42,010 bases of DNA from Candidatus Cloacimonadota bacterium (GCA_029553545.1 JAKPKU010000181.1:1-42010), one strand, 5' to 3'. Numbered from the stretch's first letter, positions 1 to 9,448 are shown. Numbers and translations are program-made. Notes: a model not told the origin generated them from the letters alone.

Positions 1-44
1 ACTATATTTATTGTCTGCTTTCTAATTCAAAGCTCTCATATCAG

Positions 45-127
45 GCAAATGGCGGTCATTTGCACAATAGCAAGCACTTCGATTGCTTATTGTTTTTATC
101 AAGAAACGGCAATTTCCTCTTGATAAA
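45..127. repeat. cluster of three adjacent hairpins in the leading intergenic region
   Basis: Three inverted repeats follow one another: GCAAAT/ATTTGC (45-50 with 58-63), AGCAA/TTGCT (69-73 with 83-87, extendable through CAATA/TATTG with one bulge) and the perfect 10-bp TTTATCAAGA/TCTTGATAAA (95-104 with 118-127). No open frame with a ribosome binding site covers this stretch, and none of the hairpins is followed by a T-run. They resemble the hairpins seen at 25.7, 29.5 and 40.1 kb in style but not in sequence. Confidence 0.55.
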
Positions 128-197
128 CGAGCAGCAAGAACAATTTCAGAGGGTATTGCATAGTAACCAAAATAATAATAGAGAATAAAGCAGAATC

Positions 198-345
198 AAA
201 AATTAAAACAACAACCTCTATATATATAGGGCTTAGAAAATGGTGTTTTTCTAAAACTTTTTTTATCCAAATCAGCAGGTGCCTACTACGAGCGGGTTTA
301 GAGATGATTATTTTTTAGCACAAACAACTATCCTTAGTTGACTCA
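198..345 (+). repeat. structured repeat element, copy 1 (upstream of rmuC)
   Basis: This stretch shares blocks in the same order with 29295-29419: an AACAAC..CCTCTATATATAT start, a GG.GTTTTT..AAAACT middle, and a nearly identical 3' block around GCCTACTAC(G/A)AGCGGGTTTAG. A stem AAATC(269-273)/GGTTT(295-299) encloses the conserved block. At the matching position the other copy has AAACC, so a U-G pair is exchanged for a C-G pair. CTCT/AGAG (216-219 with 300-303) closes the element. Directly downstream is a CAACTA-TCCT-TAGTTG hairpin (325-340) that is also one arm of the three-way junctions near 29.7 and 30.4 kb. It could be a non-coding RNA, a mobile-element end or a long terminator. I cannot assign it to a known RNA class. 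Confidence 0.5.
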
Positions 346-465
346 GATCAATTACATTTTATCTCCCACTTCTCAGCTTTCAATATGCTTCGAGTCTTAA
401 AACCTGTATTATGCATTAATCGACACCCTCTTTTTTCTGAGTGAACTAAACTCATTAATAATCAC

Positions 466-494
466 TTGACAAAAAACCATTCACATTGTATTTT
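466..494 (+). promoter_or_regulatory. sigma-70-like promoter of rmuC
   Basis: TTGACA at 466-471, a 17-base spacer, then TATTTT at 489-494. The rmuC ATG follows at 530, after GGAGG at 521-525. This is among the clearest promoter matches in the window. Confidence 0.65.
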
Positions 495-529
495 ACTAAT
501 AAATAATATTATTAATAACTGGAGGTAAC

Positions 530-2059
530 ATGGAAAATATGATTTATTTTGTTATTGCTAATTTTATTATTCTATTAGCGATTTTACTTATTTTAATCTT
601 CAAGAAGAGTAAAGTTGAAGTTGATATCGATAGCATCACAAATGTCATGCGAGATGAATTATCCCGTCTTAAAAAAGAGCAGATGGATGAAAATTCAAAC
701 CAGAGAATTGAGCTTAATAACTCGTTGCAATCGATCAAAGAAGAAATCAAAAAGAACCTCGGTGAAAACAAAACTGAGTTAAATGTGAGTTTGGATCACT
801 TTAGAACACTGATCAATGAGCAGTTAGGCTCTCTAACAAAACAGACCAATGAAAACAATGAGAAGATTATCAAGAAGCAAGATGAGATTAGGCAAGAGAC
901 AGAGAAAAAGCTTGAGAGCACAAATGCCAGCCTCTCTAAAGCCTTTGAAGATCTTCAAAACAAATTACAGCTCAATCTCCAGGAATTTAGTGACAAACAG
1001 AAAATCACTTCAGATGAATATATTAAAAAACATGATGAAATCAAGAAATCAACAGAAGAGAAGCTCGAATTTATCAGAAAAACTGTTGAAGACAAAATGC
1101 AATTAATGCAGGATGGTAATGAGAAAAAGCTCGAAGAAATGAGAAAGACAGTTGATCAAAAACTACAAGAAACCTTAGACAAAAAGCTGAGCGAATCATT
1201 TAATAATGTCAGCCAACAGCTTAAAGAAGTTGATAGAGGGCTTGGTGAAATGCGAACCTTAGCGAATGATGTTGGAGGATTAAAGCGCGTATTATTAAAT
1301 GTAAAAACTGGAGGGATGTTCGGAGAAGTACAACTTGGTAGGATCTTAGAAGATATTTTGACGCCTGATCAATATAACACACAAATTAGTATTAAGCAAG
1401 GAACTCAAGAAAAAGTAGATTTTGCTATCAAATTACCAGGCAAAAGCGATACTTTACCTTATATTTATCTGCCTATAGACTCAAAGTTTCCTATTACAGT
1501 TTATAGAAATCTATCTGATGCTCAAGAAGAGGTTGATACTGACAAGATTACACAATACAAGAAGGAGCTTGAGACTTCAATTAAAAATTCTGCTAAAAGT
1601 ATTAGCGATAAGTATATTAATGTCCCTAATACAACCGACTTTGCAATTCTGTATCTACCATTCGAAAGCCTTTATGCTGAAGTACTAAAAACACATGAAT
1701 TAATAGCATCTATACGAGATAAATACAATGTTATTATTATGGGACCTACTATCTTAGGCGCATTCATCAACAGCCTGCAAATGGGCTTCAAAACACTGGC
1801 TATTGAAAAGAGATCAAGCGAAGTATGGAGTGTTTTAAGAAATGTTAAAGCACAATTTGATAATTTTAAAAATATTCTTGAGTCAGCAAAAAACAACCTA
1901 TCAAAAGTTAGCAAGAATTTGGACGATCTCTCAGGCAAAAATACAAAGAATATTATAAGTGCACTCAAAAATGTAGAAATATTACCAGAGCACACATATA
2001 AAGAAATACTCTTACAAAGTGATAATCAAGACGACGATATAAGCGATAGTGAAGATTAA
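530..2059 (+). CDS. rmuC: RmuC-family DNA recombination protein
   Basis: RmuC is a predicted membrane-anchored nuclease-fold protein that limits inversions and rearrangements at short inverted repeats in E. coli. The 509-aa product has an N-terminal membrane helix (about residues 4-25) and a long charged coiled coil (about 30-235). The conserved RmuC domain follows (about 250-460), with blocks such as LNVKTGGMFGEVQLGRIL, the PIDSKFP segment and ILYLPFESLYAEV. The length is normal for the family. The ATG is fixed by GGAGG five bases upstream, a good promoter lies at 466-494 and a terminator at 2075-2125, so it is probably a single-gene transcript. A protein linked to inverted-repeat stability next to hairpin-rich DNA is notable, but it may be coincidence. 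Confidence 0.95.
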   Translation: MENMIYFVIANFIILLAILLILIFKKSKVEVDIDSITNVMRDELSRLKKEQMDENSNQRIELNNSLQSIKEEIKKNLGENKTELNVSLDHFRTLINEQLGSLTKQTNENNEKIIKKQDEIRQETEKKLESTNASLSKAFEDLQNKLQLNLQEFSDKQKITSDEYIKKHDEIKKSTEEKLEFIRKTVEDKMQLMQDGNEKKLEEMRKTVDQKLQETLDKKLSESFNNVSQQLKEVDRGLGEMRTLANDVGGLKRVLLNVKTGGMFGEVQLGRILEDILTPDQYNTQISIKQGTQEKVDFAIKLPGKSDTLPYIYLPIDSKFPITVYRNLSDAQEEVDTDKITQYKKELETSIKNSAKSISDKYINVPNTTDFAILYLPFESLYAEVLKTHELIASIRDKYNVIIMGPTILGAFINSLQMGFKTLAIEKRSSEVWSVLRNVKAQFDNFKNILESAKNNLSKVSKNLDDLSGKNTKNIISALKNVEILPEHTYKEILLQSDNQDDDISDSED

Positions 2060-2074
2060 TCCCTATTAATTGAT

Positions 2075-2125
2075 AGCTGGTAGTTAAAACTCATCATACG
2101 GGTTTCAAACTACCAGCTTTTTTTA
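2075..2125 (+). terminator. intrinsic terminator of rmuC
   Basis: Perfect 11-bp stem AGCTGGTAGTT (2075-2085) / AACTACCAGCT (2108-2118) with a 22-base loop, followed by a run of seven T. It starts 16 bases after the rmuC stop codon. Confidence 0.8.
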
Positions 2126-2301
2126 TATTCAATTAATTCTCTTTTGATTCCTATTTGATGTCCTTTAGATCTCCGTTCATTCTCCAAGATAGCAAGGGGA
2201 TTGCAAAGGGAATGACACGATTGTATTACGCTGCCAGTCGGTGATTCGAGGCATTTAGAATAGAGTTCTTTTTTTATGTGTTTAAAATATAAAAAATACA
2301 T

Positions 2302-2331
2302 TTGACATATTATCAAAAAAAATAATAATAA
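2302..2331 (+). promoter_or_regulatory. candidate promoter for the 309-aa membrane protein
   Basis: TTGACA at 2302-2307 is followed after about 17-18 bases by TAATAA-type sequence at 2325-2331. The rest of the 312-base gap between rmuC and the next gene holds the rmuC terminator and no other feature I can support. Confidence 0.45.
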
Positions 2332-2371
2332 GATATAAGTAGTCAAAAATGATAAAAGTAATGGAGAGAAA

Positions 2372-3301
2372 ATGACAGGTAGAAATAGAATTATTTATGA
2401 AAAGATGGTGGCAAAACACCAGGCGAAAAAAAAGTGGCTTTACTATATAATTAATTTATTGCTGACCAGCATTATGCTTTTTGTCATAGGATTTTTATTG
2501 AATAAAGTCAAGAGTATTGAGTTTGCAACTCAATCACATCAAGCACTTTACACAATTATTCACGCCACAAATATTAAAGATGCATTTACACAGATTAGCT
2601 TAAAACAGGCAGTGTACTTGACAACACTATTTTCTTTATTATATCTTGTTTTACTCTTTATAATATACTCAATAGCAAGGAGATACTATTATCTCTCTTA
2701 TAAAATAAAGGCACACTTTGCAAAACCTTTGCTGTTTGCTGAATTAACAAGCCAAAATTCCAAAGATTATAGTGCCAAAGACATCAAATACATTGTCGAA
2801 CGCTTGGCTAAATATCAGGCTTTAACCGAGCTTTGGCAGATAAAAAACACGCTGAGAGTAGACTTTAGCCTCGCATATCCTATCTTTATCGATGCCTTTA
2901 AAGATGATGATATCAAGCTGCTTACCATCTATAGCGAGACAATCGACTACAAACAGAATGTCTTAGATCTTTGGTTAAAAAACAATAATCATGAGATGCT
3001 GTGGGCTGTGCGCACCTCCGCTGGGCAGATAATTTATCCTTATTTTATCCAAAATCTCCCACAAGACGATGATAAGATGAGGACTATATACCATGAATCA
3101 GACGCAAATAAACCTCAAATAATTGAGATTTGGAAGGCAAACTCAAAGATGGAATTGCTTTGGGATGCAAGATTTATGTCTGATAATAGTGTTTATAAGC
3201 TTTTAATTGAACACTTCAAGCATGACAAAGAGAGATTGGCTATTATCTACAATGAATCAGAATACTGTAAAGCAGAAATAGATAAATTAACTGAGACATA
3301 G
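2372..3301 (+). CDS. two-TM membrane protein with three C-terminal ~52-aa repeats
   Basis: I do not recognise this 309-aa protein. It has two membrane helices (about residues 20-43 and 86-107) with roughly 40 residues between them, and a soluble C-terminal half. That half contains three imperfect helical repeats of about 52 aa, from about residue 150 to the end. Each carries the pattern ELW-(x)2-R/K...Y..FI..F..D...L..IY.ES: compare TELWQIKN, EMLWAVRT and ELLWDARF, and the endings LLTIYSET, MRTIYHES and LAIIYNES. This suggests a solenoid-like binding region on the inner face of the membrane. The start has a weak GGAGAG site. It is flanked by rmuC and lepA and looks like a single-gene unit. 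The function is unknown. Confidence 0.8.
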   Translation: MTGRNRIIYEKMVAKHQAKKKWLYYIINLLLTSIMLFVIGFLLNKVKSIEFATQSHQALYTIIHATNIKDAFTQISLKQAVYLTTLFSLLYLVLLFIIYSIARRYYYLSYKIKAHFAKPLLFAELTSQNSKDYSAKDIKYIVERLAKYQALTELWQIKNTLRVDFSLAYPIFIDAFKDDDIKLLTIYSETIDYKQNVLDLWLKNNNHEMLWAVRTSAGQIIYPYFIQNLPQDDDKMRTIYHESDANKPQIIEIWKANSKMELLWDARFMSDNSVYKLLIEHFKHDKERLAIIYNESEYCKAEIDKLTET

Positions 3302-3410
3302 AGCTTGATATAAGCTCGCTATATCTAATGCATTGCATAAACAGCTATGATTTTTGAGTAGTAAAATTAAGGGCATTTTTATATTTGAATTATTTATTTA
3401 TGAGGCTGTT

Positions 3411-3530
3411 ATGCAAGCCACCTACTATGTAAAAGAGCCTATTAAACAAGAGCTCTTTGAGGTGTTTAGAAGGTGCAGCGAAAAGAGGGTGGTTTCGCAT
3501 ATTGACAAAAGTCAAATACCTCAGGAGTGA
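3411..3530 (+). CDS. possible 39-aa small protein
   Basis: In the roughly 325-base gap before lepA, an ATG at 3411 with GAGG five bases upstream opens a 39-codon frame ending in TGA at 3528. The peptide is charged (VKEPIKQELFEVFRRCSEK and a tail ending in QIPQE) and has no membrane segment. It could be a small protein, a remnant of an antitoxin-like gene, or chance. Nothing else coding is visible in this gap. A TTGACA at 3578-3583 may belong to the lepA promoter, but it lacks a convincing -10 box. Confidence 0.25.
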   Translation: MQATYYVKEPIKQELFEVFRRCSEKRVVSHIDKSQIPQE

Positions 3531-3626
3531 TACAATGAAGAGTTTTTTGTATTATCCTAAATTTTTAAAGAAAATCATTGACATAAATGCAGGTTTTGAG
3601 AACTTGCTTTAGTGAAAGGGAGTGCA

Positions 3627-5426
3627 ATGAAAATAGAAAATATAAGAAATTTTTGTATAATAGCTCACATAGATCACGGCAAATCAACCTTAGCTGATAG
3701 ATTTTTGGAAGAGACAAACGTAATAGATAAAACTAAGGCTGTTGAGCAAGTGCTTGACAATATGGATCTGGAAAGAGAAAAAGGGATTACTATAAAATCT
3801 CATGCCGTGCGTATGCTGCATAAATACAAGGGAGAGACTTATATTTTTAATCTGATTGATACCCCAGGTCATGTTGACTTTTCTTATGAGGTATCGCGCA
3901 GTTTAGCATCGTGTGAGGGTGCTTTGCTTTTAGTCGATGCTTCGCAAGGAGTTGAGGCGCAGACGATGAGTAATCTTTATTTAGCAATGGAAAATGATTT
4001 GGAAATAGTGCCTGTAATCAATAAAATCGATTTACCAGGTGCTGATATCGAAAATGCAGAGCATGAATTGGTGGAAATAATAGGTATCGATAAAGAAAAT
4101 ATCTTTAAAATATCTGCAAAGACAGGGCTAAATGTAAAACAGCTTTTGGATGGCGTTGTAGAAACCATACCTGCCCCTGTTGGCGACCCCAAAGCGCCAG
4201 TTAAAGCATTGATCTTTGATTCTTTCTTCGACACATTTAGAGGCGTGATAGTCCTCGTTCGTATCTATGATGGCACTTTGCATAAGAATGACCGAATCAA
4301 GCTCATGTCAACTGATAATGAGTATGATATCGAAGAAATAGGCTATTTGAATATTAAACTCGAGCCCAGCAACTCTCTCAGCGCAGGTGAGGTTGGATAT
4401 ATCATTGCCAAGATCAAAGAGGTTGCCGACGCAAGAGTAGGTGACACAATTACCACAGTAAAAAATGGTATTACCGAGCCTCTAAAAGGCTATCAAGACC
4501 CAAAGCCCATGGTGTTTTCAGGCATCTTTCCTATAGATAGTAATGACTATGAAGACTTGCGCGAAAGTATGGCAAAGCTAAAACTCAATGATGCAGCTTT
4601 GGTTTATGAATTAGAGAATTCTTTGGCGCTTGGTTTTGGCTTTAGATGCGGCTTTCTCGGCATGTTGCATCTTGAAATAGTTAAAGAAAGATTATGGCGT
4701 GAATACAGTGTTTCTGTCATCACTACTACCCCTTCTGTAAGCTTTGAAATATACCTAAATACAGGCACAATGACCGTCTGTAATAACCCAGTTGAGATGC
4801 CTGATCCAATGAAAATAGACCACATAAAAGAGCCTGTTATGAATACAGAAATAATTGTGCCAACAGAATATGTGGGCAATATTATGAAGCTTTGCCAAGA
4901 GCGCCGTGGCATTCAAAAAGACATGCAGTATATCGATGCTAAGCGTGTTTCAATACACTATGAAATGCCATTGATAGAGATTGTTTTTGATTTTTATGAT
5001 AAATTAAAGTCTGTTAGTCGCGGTTATGCCTCATTGGATTATTCATTTAAAGAATTCCGTATTGCAGATATTGTTAAAGTTGATATCTTAATAAATGGCG
5101 AAAAAGTGGATGCAATGTCCTTCATGTGTCATTCAGATAAGGCTCATGAATGGGGTAAGAGCGTAACAGATACATTAAAAGACGTGATACCACAACACTT
5201 ATTCAAAATTGCATTGCAAGCAAGTATAGGAGCAAAAATAATAGCCAGAAGCACAATCAATGCTTTACGTAAAAACGTATTAGCAAAATGCTATGGCGGC
5301 GATATAACGAGAAAGAAAAAATTACTTGAAAAACAAAAAGAAGGTAAAAAGAGGATGCGAGAAATAGGTAATGTACAAATACCTCAAGAAGCCTTTTTAG
5401 CCGTATTAAAAGCCGAAAGGAGCTAA
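3627..5426 (+). CDS. lepA: elongation factor 4 (LepA)
   Basis: LepA is a ribosome-associated translational GTPase that affects elongation and initiation under stress. The protein shows the GTP-binding motifs in order: AHIDHGKST (P-loop), a switch I region with EKGIT, DTPGH, NKIDLP and SAKTG. EF-G-like domains follow, then the LepA-specific C-terminal domain with ARSTINALRKNVLAKCYGGD and a KKKLLEKQKEGKKRM tail. I start at the ATG at 3627 (599 aa, the normal length) and not at the in-frame GTG at 3612, because AAGGGA lies just upstream of the ATG and MKIENIRNFCIIAHIDHG is the usual N-terminus. The gene stands alone, with its own spacing on both sides. Confidence 0.97.
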   Translation: MKIENIRNFCIIAHIDHGKSTLADRFLEETNVIDKTKAVEQVLDNMDLEREKGITIKSHAVRMLHKYKGETYIFNLIDTPGHVDFSYEVSRSLASCEGALLLVDASQGVEAQTMSNLYLAMENDLEIVPVINKIDLPGADIENAEHELVEIIGIDKENIFKISAKTGLNVKQLLDGVVETIPAPVGDPKAPVKALIFDSFFDTFRGVIVLVRIYDGTLHKNDRIKLMSTDNEYDIEEIGYLNIKLEPSNSLSAGEVGYIIAKIKEVADARVGDTITTVKNGITEPLKGYQDPKPMVFSGIFPIDSNDYEDLRESMAKLKLNDAALVYELENSLALGFGFRCGFLGMLHLEIVKERLWREYSVSVITTTPSVSFEIYLNTGTMTVCNNPVEMPDPMKIDHIKEPVMNTEIIVPTEYVGNIMKLCQERRGIQKDMQYIDAKRVSIHYEMPLIEIVFDFYDKLKSVSRGYASLDYSFKEFRIADIVKVDILINGEKVDAMSFMCHSDKAHEWGKSVTDTLKDVIPQHLFKIALQASIGAKIIARSTINALRKNVLAKCYGGDITRKKKLLEKQKEGKKRMREIGNVQIPQEAFLAVLKAERS

Positions 5427-5451
5427 AAATTATTAAAAATTAAATAATCTA

Positions 5452-5480
5452 TTGACATAATGCTTTTCTTATTTTATACT
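5452..5480 (+). promoter_or_regulatory. sigma-70-like promoter of the FdhA-like gene
   Basis: TTGACA at 5452-5457, a 17-base spacer, then TATACT at 5475-5480. The start codon is at 5563, behind AAGGAGG. This is a near-consensus match and suggests strong expression. Confidence 0.7.
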
Positions 5481-5562
5481 GCTTGAAATAGATGTGTTTA
5501 TATATATGTTTATTAAATGAGGATGCAAAAAAAGGATACAAAAAAATATTTAAGGAGGATCC

Positions 5563-8250
5563 ATGGTGATTTACATCAATGGGCAGACATGCGAAGCAAG
5601 CCCAGAACAGACCATCCTTCAGGTTGCGAGGTTAAATGATATTTACATACCATCACTTTGCTACCATGAAAAAGTTGGGGCTGCTGGAAAGTGTCGTGTG
5701 TGTGTTGTTGAAGTCGAAGGCGCACGTGGCTTAGTAACTGCGTGTAACACATTATGCCGTGAGGACATGGTAGTAAGAACAGACACTCCAGCTGTAAAAT
5801 CCGCACAAAGAGTTGTTGTAGATTTGATACTATCATCAGGTATTCACGACTGTTTATCATGCGAACAAACTGGGCATTGCGAGTTGCAAGATGTGTGCTA
5901 CTATCTTGGTCTTGAAAGACCAAGCTATGATATGGGCACGATTGAAGTTGATAACGACGATACGAGCGAATTTATCTTCGTTGAAAGGTCAAAATGTATT
6001 TCTTGCGGTCGCTGCATAGCAGGCTGTAATCACACTGTCGTTAATGAAGTTTTAGAGTTTGGACAGCGTGGATTTCATACAAAAATCGTATTTGATAATA
6101 ACCTTCCAATGGGCACATCAAGCTGCGTACAGTGCGGCGAATGCGTGCAACTTTGTCCTGTTGGAGCAATTATTGACAAAAAATCTCGAGGTAAAGGTCG
6201 TCCATGGCAATTGGATAAAGTTGAAACTGTATGTCCATATTGCGGCGTAGGTTGTAAAGTTCATTTACATATCGACAGAAAAACTAATACCCTTGTTCGA
6301 GTAACTGGAGTTGAAGAAGCTCCTTCTAATAATGGAATGCTCTGCGTTAAAGGTCGTTATGGTTTTGATTTTGCCAATGACCCAAGCAGATTGAGAACAC
6401 CATTAATAAAAGAAAATGGCGAATTTAGAGAAGCAACATGGGATGAAGCAATTACCCTTATTGCCAATAAATTTAAAGAAATAAAAGGAGAGCATGGCGC
6501 TGACTCAATCGGCGGGCTATGTTCTGCTAAGGTGACAAACGAAGAAAACTTTGCCTTCATGAAGTTCATGAGAAAGGAGGTCGGCACCAATAATGTCGAC
6601 CACTGTGCGCGGCTTTGCCACTCATCTACCGTGGCCGGTCTGGCTGCTACACTTGGAAGCGGTGCAATGACAAATGACATTGCAGGCATCCACAAAGCCG
6701 ATGTAATCATGATATGGGGATCAGACACTTCTGCTGCTCACCCTGTAATCGCTGCAAGAATAAAACAAGCGGTACGTCATGGCAAAACAAAACTTATCGT
6801 TGTCGACCCAAAACGTATTGTTATGGCTAATTATGCTAATATTTATGCACCTATTAGACCAGGAACAAACGTTGCTGTACTTAATTGCTTAATGCAAATT
6901 ATCATCAAAAATGATTGGCATGACAAAGAGTTTATAAATACAAGAACAGAGGGTTTTGAAGATCTAAAAGCTGAAGTTATGAAAGATAAATACTCGCCTG
7001 AAGAAGTTGAAAAGATCTCTAATATACCTGCAAAAACATTGTATGAAATAGCTGAAATGTTTGGTAAAGCAGAAACTGCTTCTTTCTTCTATGCTATGGG
7101 TATTACTCAACATAGTACAGGTACTGAAAACGTAATGAGCACATCTAACTTGCAATTACTTTGCGGAAACCTTGGAAAAGAAGGTGGCGGAGTAAACCCA
7201 CTTAGAGGTCAATCAAACGTTCAAGGCGCTTGCGATATGGGTGGTTTGCCAAACGTTTATAGTGGTTACCAACAAGTTGCAAACCAACAAGTAAAAGAAA
7301 AGTTTGAAAAAGCTTGGAATTGTACACTATCAGACAAGCCTGGCTTGACTCTCACTGATATGATGAATGAGATTGATACAGGAAAAATTAAATGCCTCTA
7401 TATAATGGGCGAAAACCCTGTGATCTCTGACCCTGATCAAAACCATATTATGCACGTTTTAGACAGCCTTGATTTCTTAGTTGTTCAGGATATATTTATG
7501 ACTGAAACTGCAAAGTTTGCTGATGTTATATTACCAGCAACTTCTTTTGCAGAAAAAACAGGACATATTACCAATACTGAAAGACGCGTTCAAAGACTGA
7601 ATATTGGTATGAAAGCACCTGGACAAGCAAAACAAGACTGGGAGATCATCCAGATGATTGCAACAAAGATGGGTGGCGATTGGAATTATCGCTCTATTAA
7701 AGATATTTGGGCAGAAGTGAATGAGCTAACTCCTTCTTATGCTGGTATCTTATGGGATAGAGTCGATGTTAAAGGTCTTCACTGGCCATGCCCAACACCC
7801 GAACATCCAGGAACACCAGTGCTTCATAAAGGTCAATTCTCAAGAGGTCTTGGGCTCTTCAAAGCTATTGAATATAAATATCCAAAAGAAATGCCTGATG
7901 AAGAATATCCTCTTATCCTCACAACTGGACGTGTTTTACAACAATATCATACAGGTACCATGTCGCGTAAAACTCCTGGCTTGAATAATATCGCTAAACC
8001 TATGGTAATGATGTCTGTTCAAGATGCAGAAAAACTCGGCATAGGCAATAGTGAAAAGGTAAAGGTTGCCTCAAGACGTGGCGAAATTGAAATCGAAGCT
8101 TTTGTTACACGTCGTATTCAACCAGGTGTCGTTTACATCCCATTCCACTACCATGAAGCACCTGCTAATAGACTGACTATTGCAGCTTTAGACCCTATAG
8201 CTAAAATACCAGAATTTAAAGTCTGTGCAGTTAAAATTGCAAAGATTTAA
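5563..8250 (+). CDS. fdhA: formate dehydrogenase alpha subunit-like molybdopterin oxidoreductase (NuoG-type N-terminus)
   Basis: Predicted Mo/W-bis-MGD enzyme, most likely an NAD-linked or electron-bifurcating formate dehydrogenase catalytic subunit, 895 aa and cytoplasmic. Domain order: a 2Fe-2S ferredoxin domain (C33, C44, C47, C61); a NuoG-type CxxC segment ending in HCELQDVC; two 4Fe-4S clusters (CISCGRCIAGC and CVQCGECVQLC); the molybdopterin Fe4S4 motif (CPYCGVGC); the catalytic domain; and the C-terminal dinucleotide-binding domain starting near LILTTGRVLQQYHTGT. At the position of the catalytic selenocysteine in E. coli FdhF the protein has Cys (C352, in CARLCHSSTVAGL), so it is a Cys form and needs no Sec recoding. 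It has its own promoter, and a hairpin follows. No diaphorase (NuoF/NuoE-like) gene is adjacent. Related oxidoreductases with this layout exist, so formate as substrate is an inference. Confidence 0.85.
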   Translation: MVIYINGQTCEASPEQTILQVARLNDIYIPSLCYHEKVGAAGKCRVCVVEVEGARGLVTACNTLCREDMVVRTDTPAVKSAQRVVVDLILSSGIHDCLSCEQTGHCELQDVCYYLGLERPSYDMGTIEVDNDDTSEFIFVERSKCISCGRCIAGCNHTVVNEVLEFGQRGFHTKIVFDNNLPMGTSSCVQCGECVQLCPVGAIIDKKSRGKGRPWQLDKVETVCPYCGVGCKVHLHIDRKTNTLVRVTGVEEAPSNNGMLCVKGRYGFDFANDPSRLRTPLIKENGEFREATWDEAITLIANKFKEIKGEHGADSIGGLCSAKVTNEENFAFMKFMRKEVGTNNVDHCARLCHSSTVAGLAATLGSGAMTNDIAGIHKADVIMIWGSDTSAAHPVIAARIKQAVRHGKTKLIVVDPKRIVMANYANIYAPIRPGTNVAVLNCLMQIIIKNDWHDKEFINTRTEGFEDLKAEVMKDKYSPEEVEKISNIPAKTLYEIAEMFGKAETASFFYAMGITQHSTGTENVMSTSNLQLLCGNLGKEGGGVNPLRGQSNVQGACDMGGLPNVYSGYQQVANQQVKEKFEKAWNCTLSDKPGLTLTDMMNEIDTGKIKCLYIMGENPVISDPDQNHIMHVLDSLDFLVVQDIFMTETAKFADVILPATSFAEKTGHITNTERRVQRLNIGMKAPGQAKQDWEIIQMIATKMGGDWNYRSIKDIWAEVNELTPSYAGILWDRVDVKGLHWPCPTPEHPGTPVLHKGQFSRGLGLFKAIEYKYPKEMPDEEYPLILTTGRVLQQYHTGTMSRKTPGLNNIAKPMVMMSVQDAEKLGIGNSEKVKVASRRGEIEIEAFVTRRIQPGVVYIPFHYHEAPANRLTIAALDPIAKIPEFKVCAVKIAKI

Positions 8251-8268
8251 ATCTCATAATATTCATCT

Positions 8269-8299
8269 GAAGAGAGCCGATTTTGGCTCTCTTCACTTT
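8269..8299 (+). terminator. hairpin terminator after the FdhA-like gene
   Basis: Perfect 10-bp stem GAAGAGAGCC (8269-8278) / GGCTCTCTTC (8285-8294) with loop GATTTT, followed by ACTTTTAAAT. The T-run is short. It begins 18 bases after the stop codon and ends just before the next gene. Confidence 0.6.
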
Positions 8300-8308
8300 T
8301 AAATAAAA

Positions 8309-9448
8309 ATGTTTGAATTTATTAATACAAATAAGTATTTCATTCAAGTCGCTGGCTCTGTTGAAAAACACGCTGCTGAAGAATTAGAAAATATGGGAGC
8401 AACTATACTCAAAGAGCTGCCCCGTGGGCTGAGAATTCAGTGTGAACCTAAAACACTATACGAGATAATTTACACCTCACGCTTGTCTCAGAGGGTATTA
8501 GCACCCCTTATTTCTTTTCAATGCCACAGTGAAAAGTACCTCTACTCACAAGCAAAGAACATCGATTGGACAAGTCTCTTCCCTTTGCAAGACAACTTTA
8601 GTATTATCGCCAATGTTAGCAGATGCAAATTTAATAATTCTCTTTATGCTGGACAATTGCTCAAAGATGCTATCTGCGACCAGTTTAGAGAGAAGTATGG
8701 TGAAAGACCAAATTTCAAAACCAAAGAAGCTGATATTAATTTTAACTTGCATATATCTGACAATTGGGCAACCATTTACCTCGATACGGCAGGAATAAGT
8801 ATGCATAAACGAGGATACAAGAGAATAAGCTATATTGCGCCTCTACAAGAGACTTTGGCTGCTACTGTCATTAAATTGAGTGAATGGGATAGAAACAAGC
8901 CATTGCACGATATTATGTGCGGTTCTGGCACAATATTAGCAGAAGCATTAATGTTAAAATGTAATATTCCGGCAGGATACTTGCGAGATGAAAAGCCTTT
9001 GAGATACTTACCAAACTTTGACGAAGCACTCTGGAAAGAAGTAAAAGATAAAGCCAATGCAAAGATTATACCAATTGATCATGGCTTAATAAAAGGATCT
9101 GATGAGAATAAAGATGCTATTGAAATTACCCGAAAAAACCTGGAGGCTTTGCCATATGGAGACAGAGTTGAGCTGCATATAGCAAAGTTTCAAGATTTAC
9201 CAAAAGAAAGTAATAAGATTATTATTGCTAACCCACCCTATGGCATAAGGTTAGGCGAGCAAAAGGCTATCAGCATTTTATACAATCAGTTGGGAGACTT
9301 CTTAAAGCAAAAATGCCCTCAAAGTGAAGCATATATACTTTGTGGTAGCAAAGAGCTAATTTCTGCAATACGATTAAGAGCACATTGGAAGAAAAATCTG
9401 AAGAATGGTAATCTGAGCGTGGTACTGGCAAAGATTCTTATAAAGTAA
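8309..9448 (+). CDS. THUMP-domain RNA (guanine-N2) methyltransferase, RlmL/YpsC type
   Basis: Predicted S-adenosylmethionine-dependent 23S rRNA guanine-N2 methyltransferase, similar to the N-terminal half of E. coli RlmL and to the stand-alone YpsC type. The 379-aa protein has an N-terminal ferredoxin-like/THUMP region (about 1-155) with LDTAGISMHKRGYK at its end. The Rossmann methyltransferase domain follows, with motif I DIMCGSGTILAEA and motif IV NPPYG. No clear ribosome binding site precedes the ATG: the sequence is A/T-rich and follows closely on the upstream hairpin. Translation may therefore be weak, or the start may differ slightly. A shared bidirectional terminator lies downstream. 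The exact target base cannot be fixed from sequence. Confidence 0.88.
   Translation: MFEFINTNKYFIQVAGSVEKHAAEELENMGATILKELPRGLRIQCEPKTLYEIIYTSRLSQRVLAPLISFQCHSEKYLYSQAKNIDWTSLFPLQDNFSIIANVSRCKFNNSLYAGQLLKDAICDQFREKYGERPNFKTKEADINFNLHISDNWATIYLDTAGISMHKRGYKRISYIAPLQETLAATVIKLSEWDRNKPLHDIMCGSGTILAEALMLKCNIPAGYLRDEKPLRYLPNFDEALWKEVKDKANAKIIPIDHGLIKGSDENKDAIEITRKNLEALPYGDRVELHIAKFQDLPKESNKIIIANPPYGIRLGEQKAISILYNQLGDFLKQKCPQSEAYILCGSKELISAIRLRAHWKKNLKNGNLSVVLAKILIK

Noticed and set aside
198-345. Twister, hammerhead or riboswitch identity of the structured element
   Set aside because: The GCC..AAGC-like stretch recalls twister, but the order of stems and the conserved loop bases do not fit. No riboswitch core was recognised.
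2110-2346. 78-aa frame on the - strand between rmuC and the next gene
   Set aside because: No ribosome binding site, it overlaps the rmuC terminator and the promoter region, and its composition is that of translated intergenic DNA.
5563-8250. Selenocysteine recoding in the FdhA-like protein
   Set aside because: The catalytic position is a TGC Cys codon (6616-6618) and the frame has no in-frame TGA.
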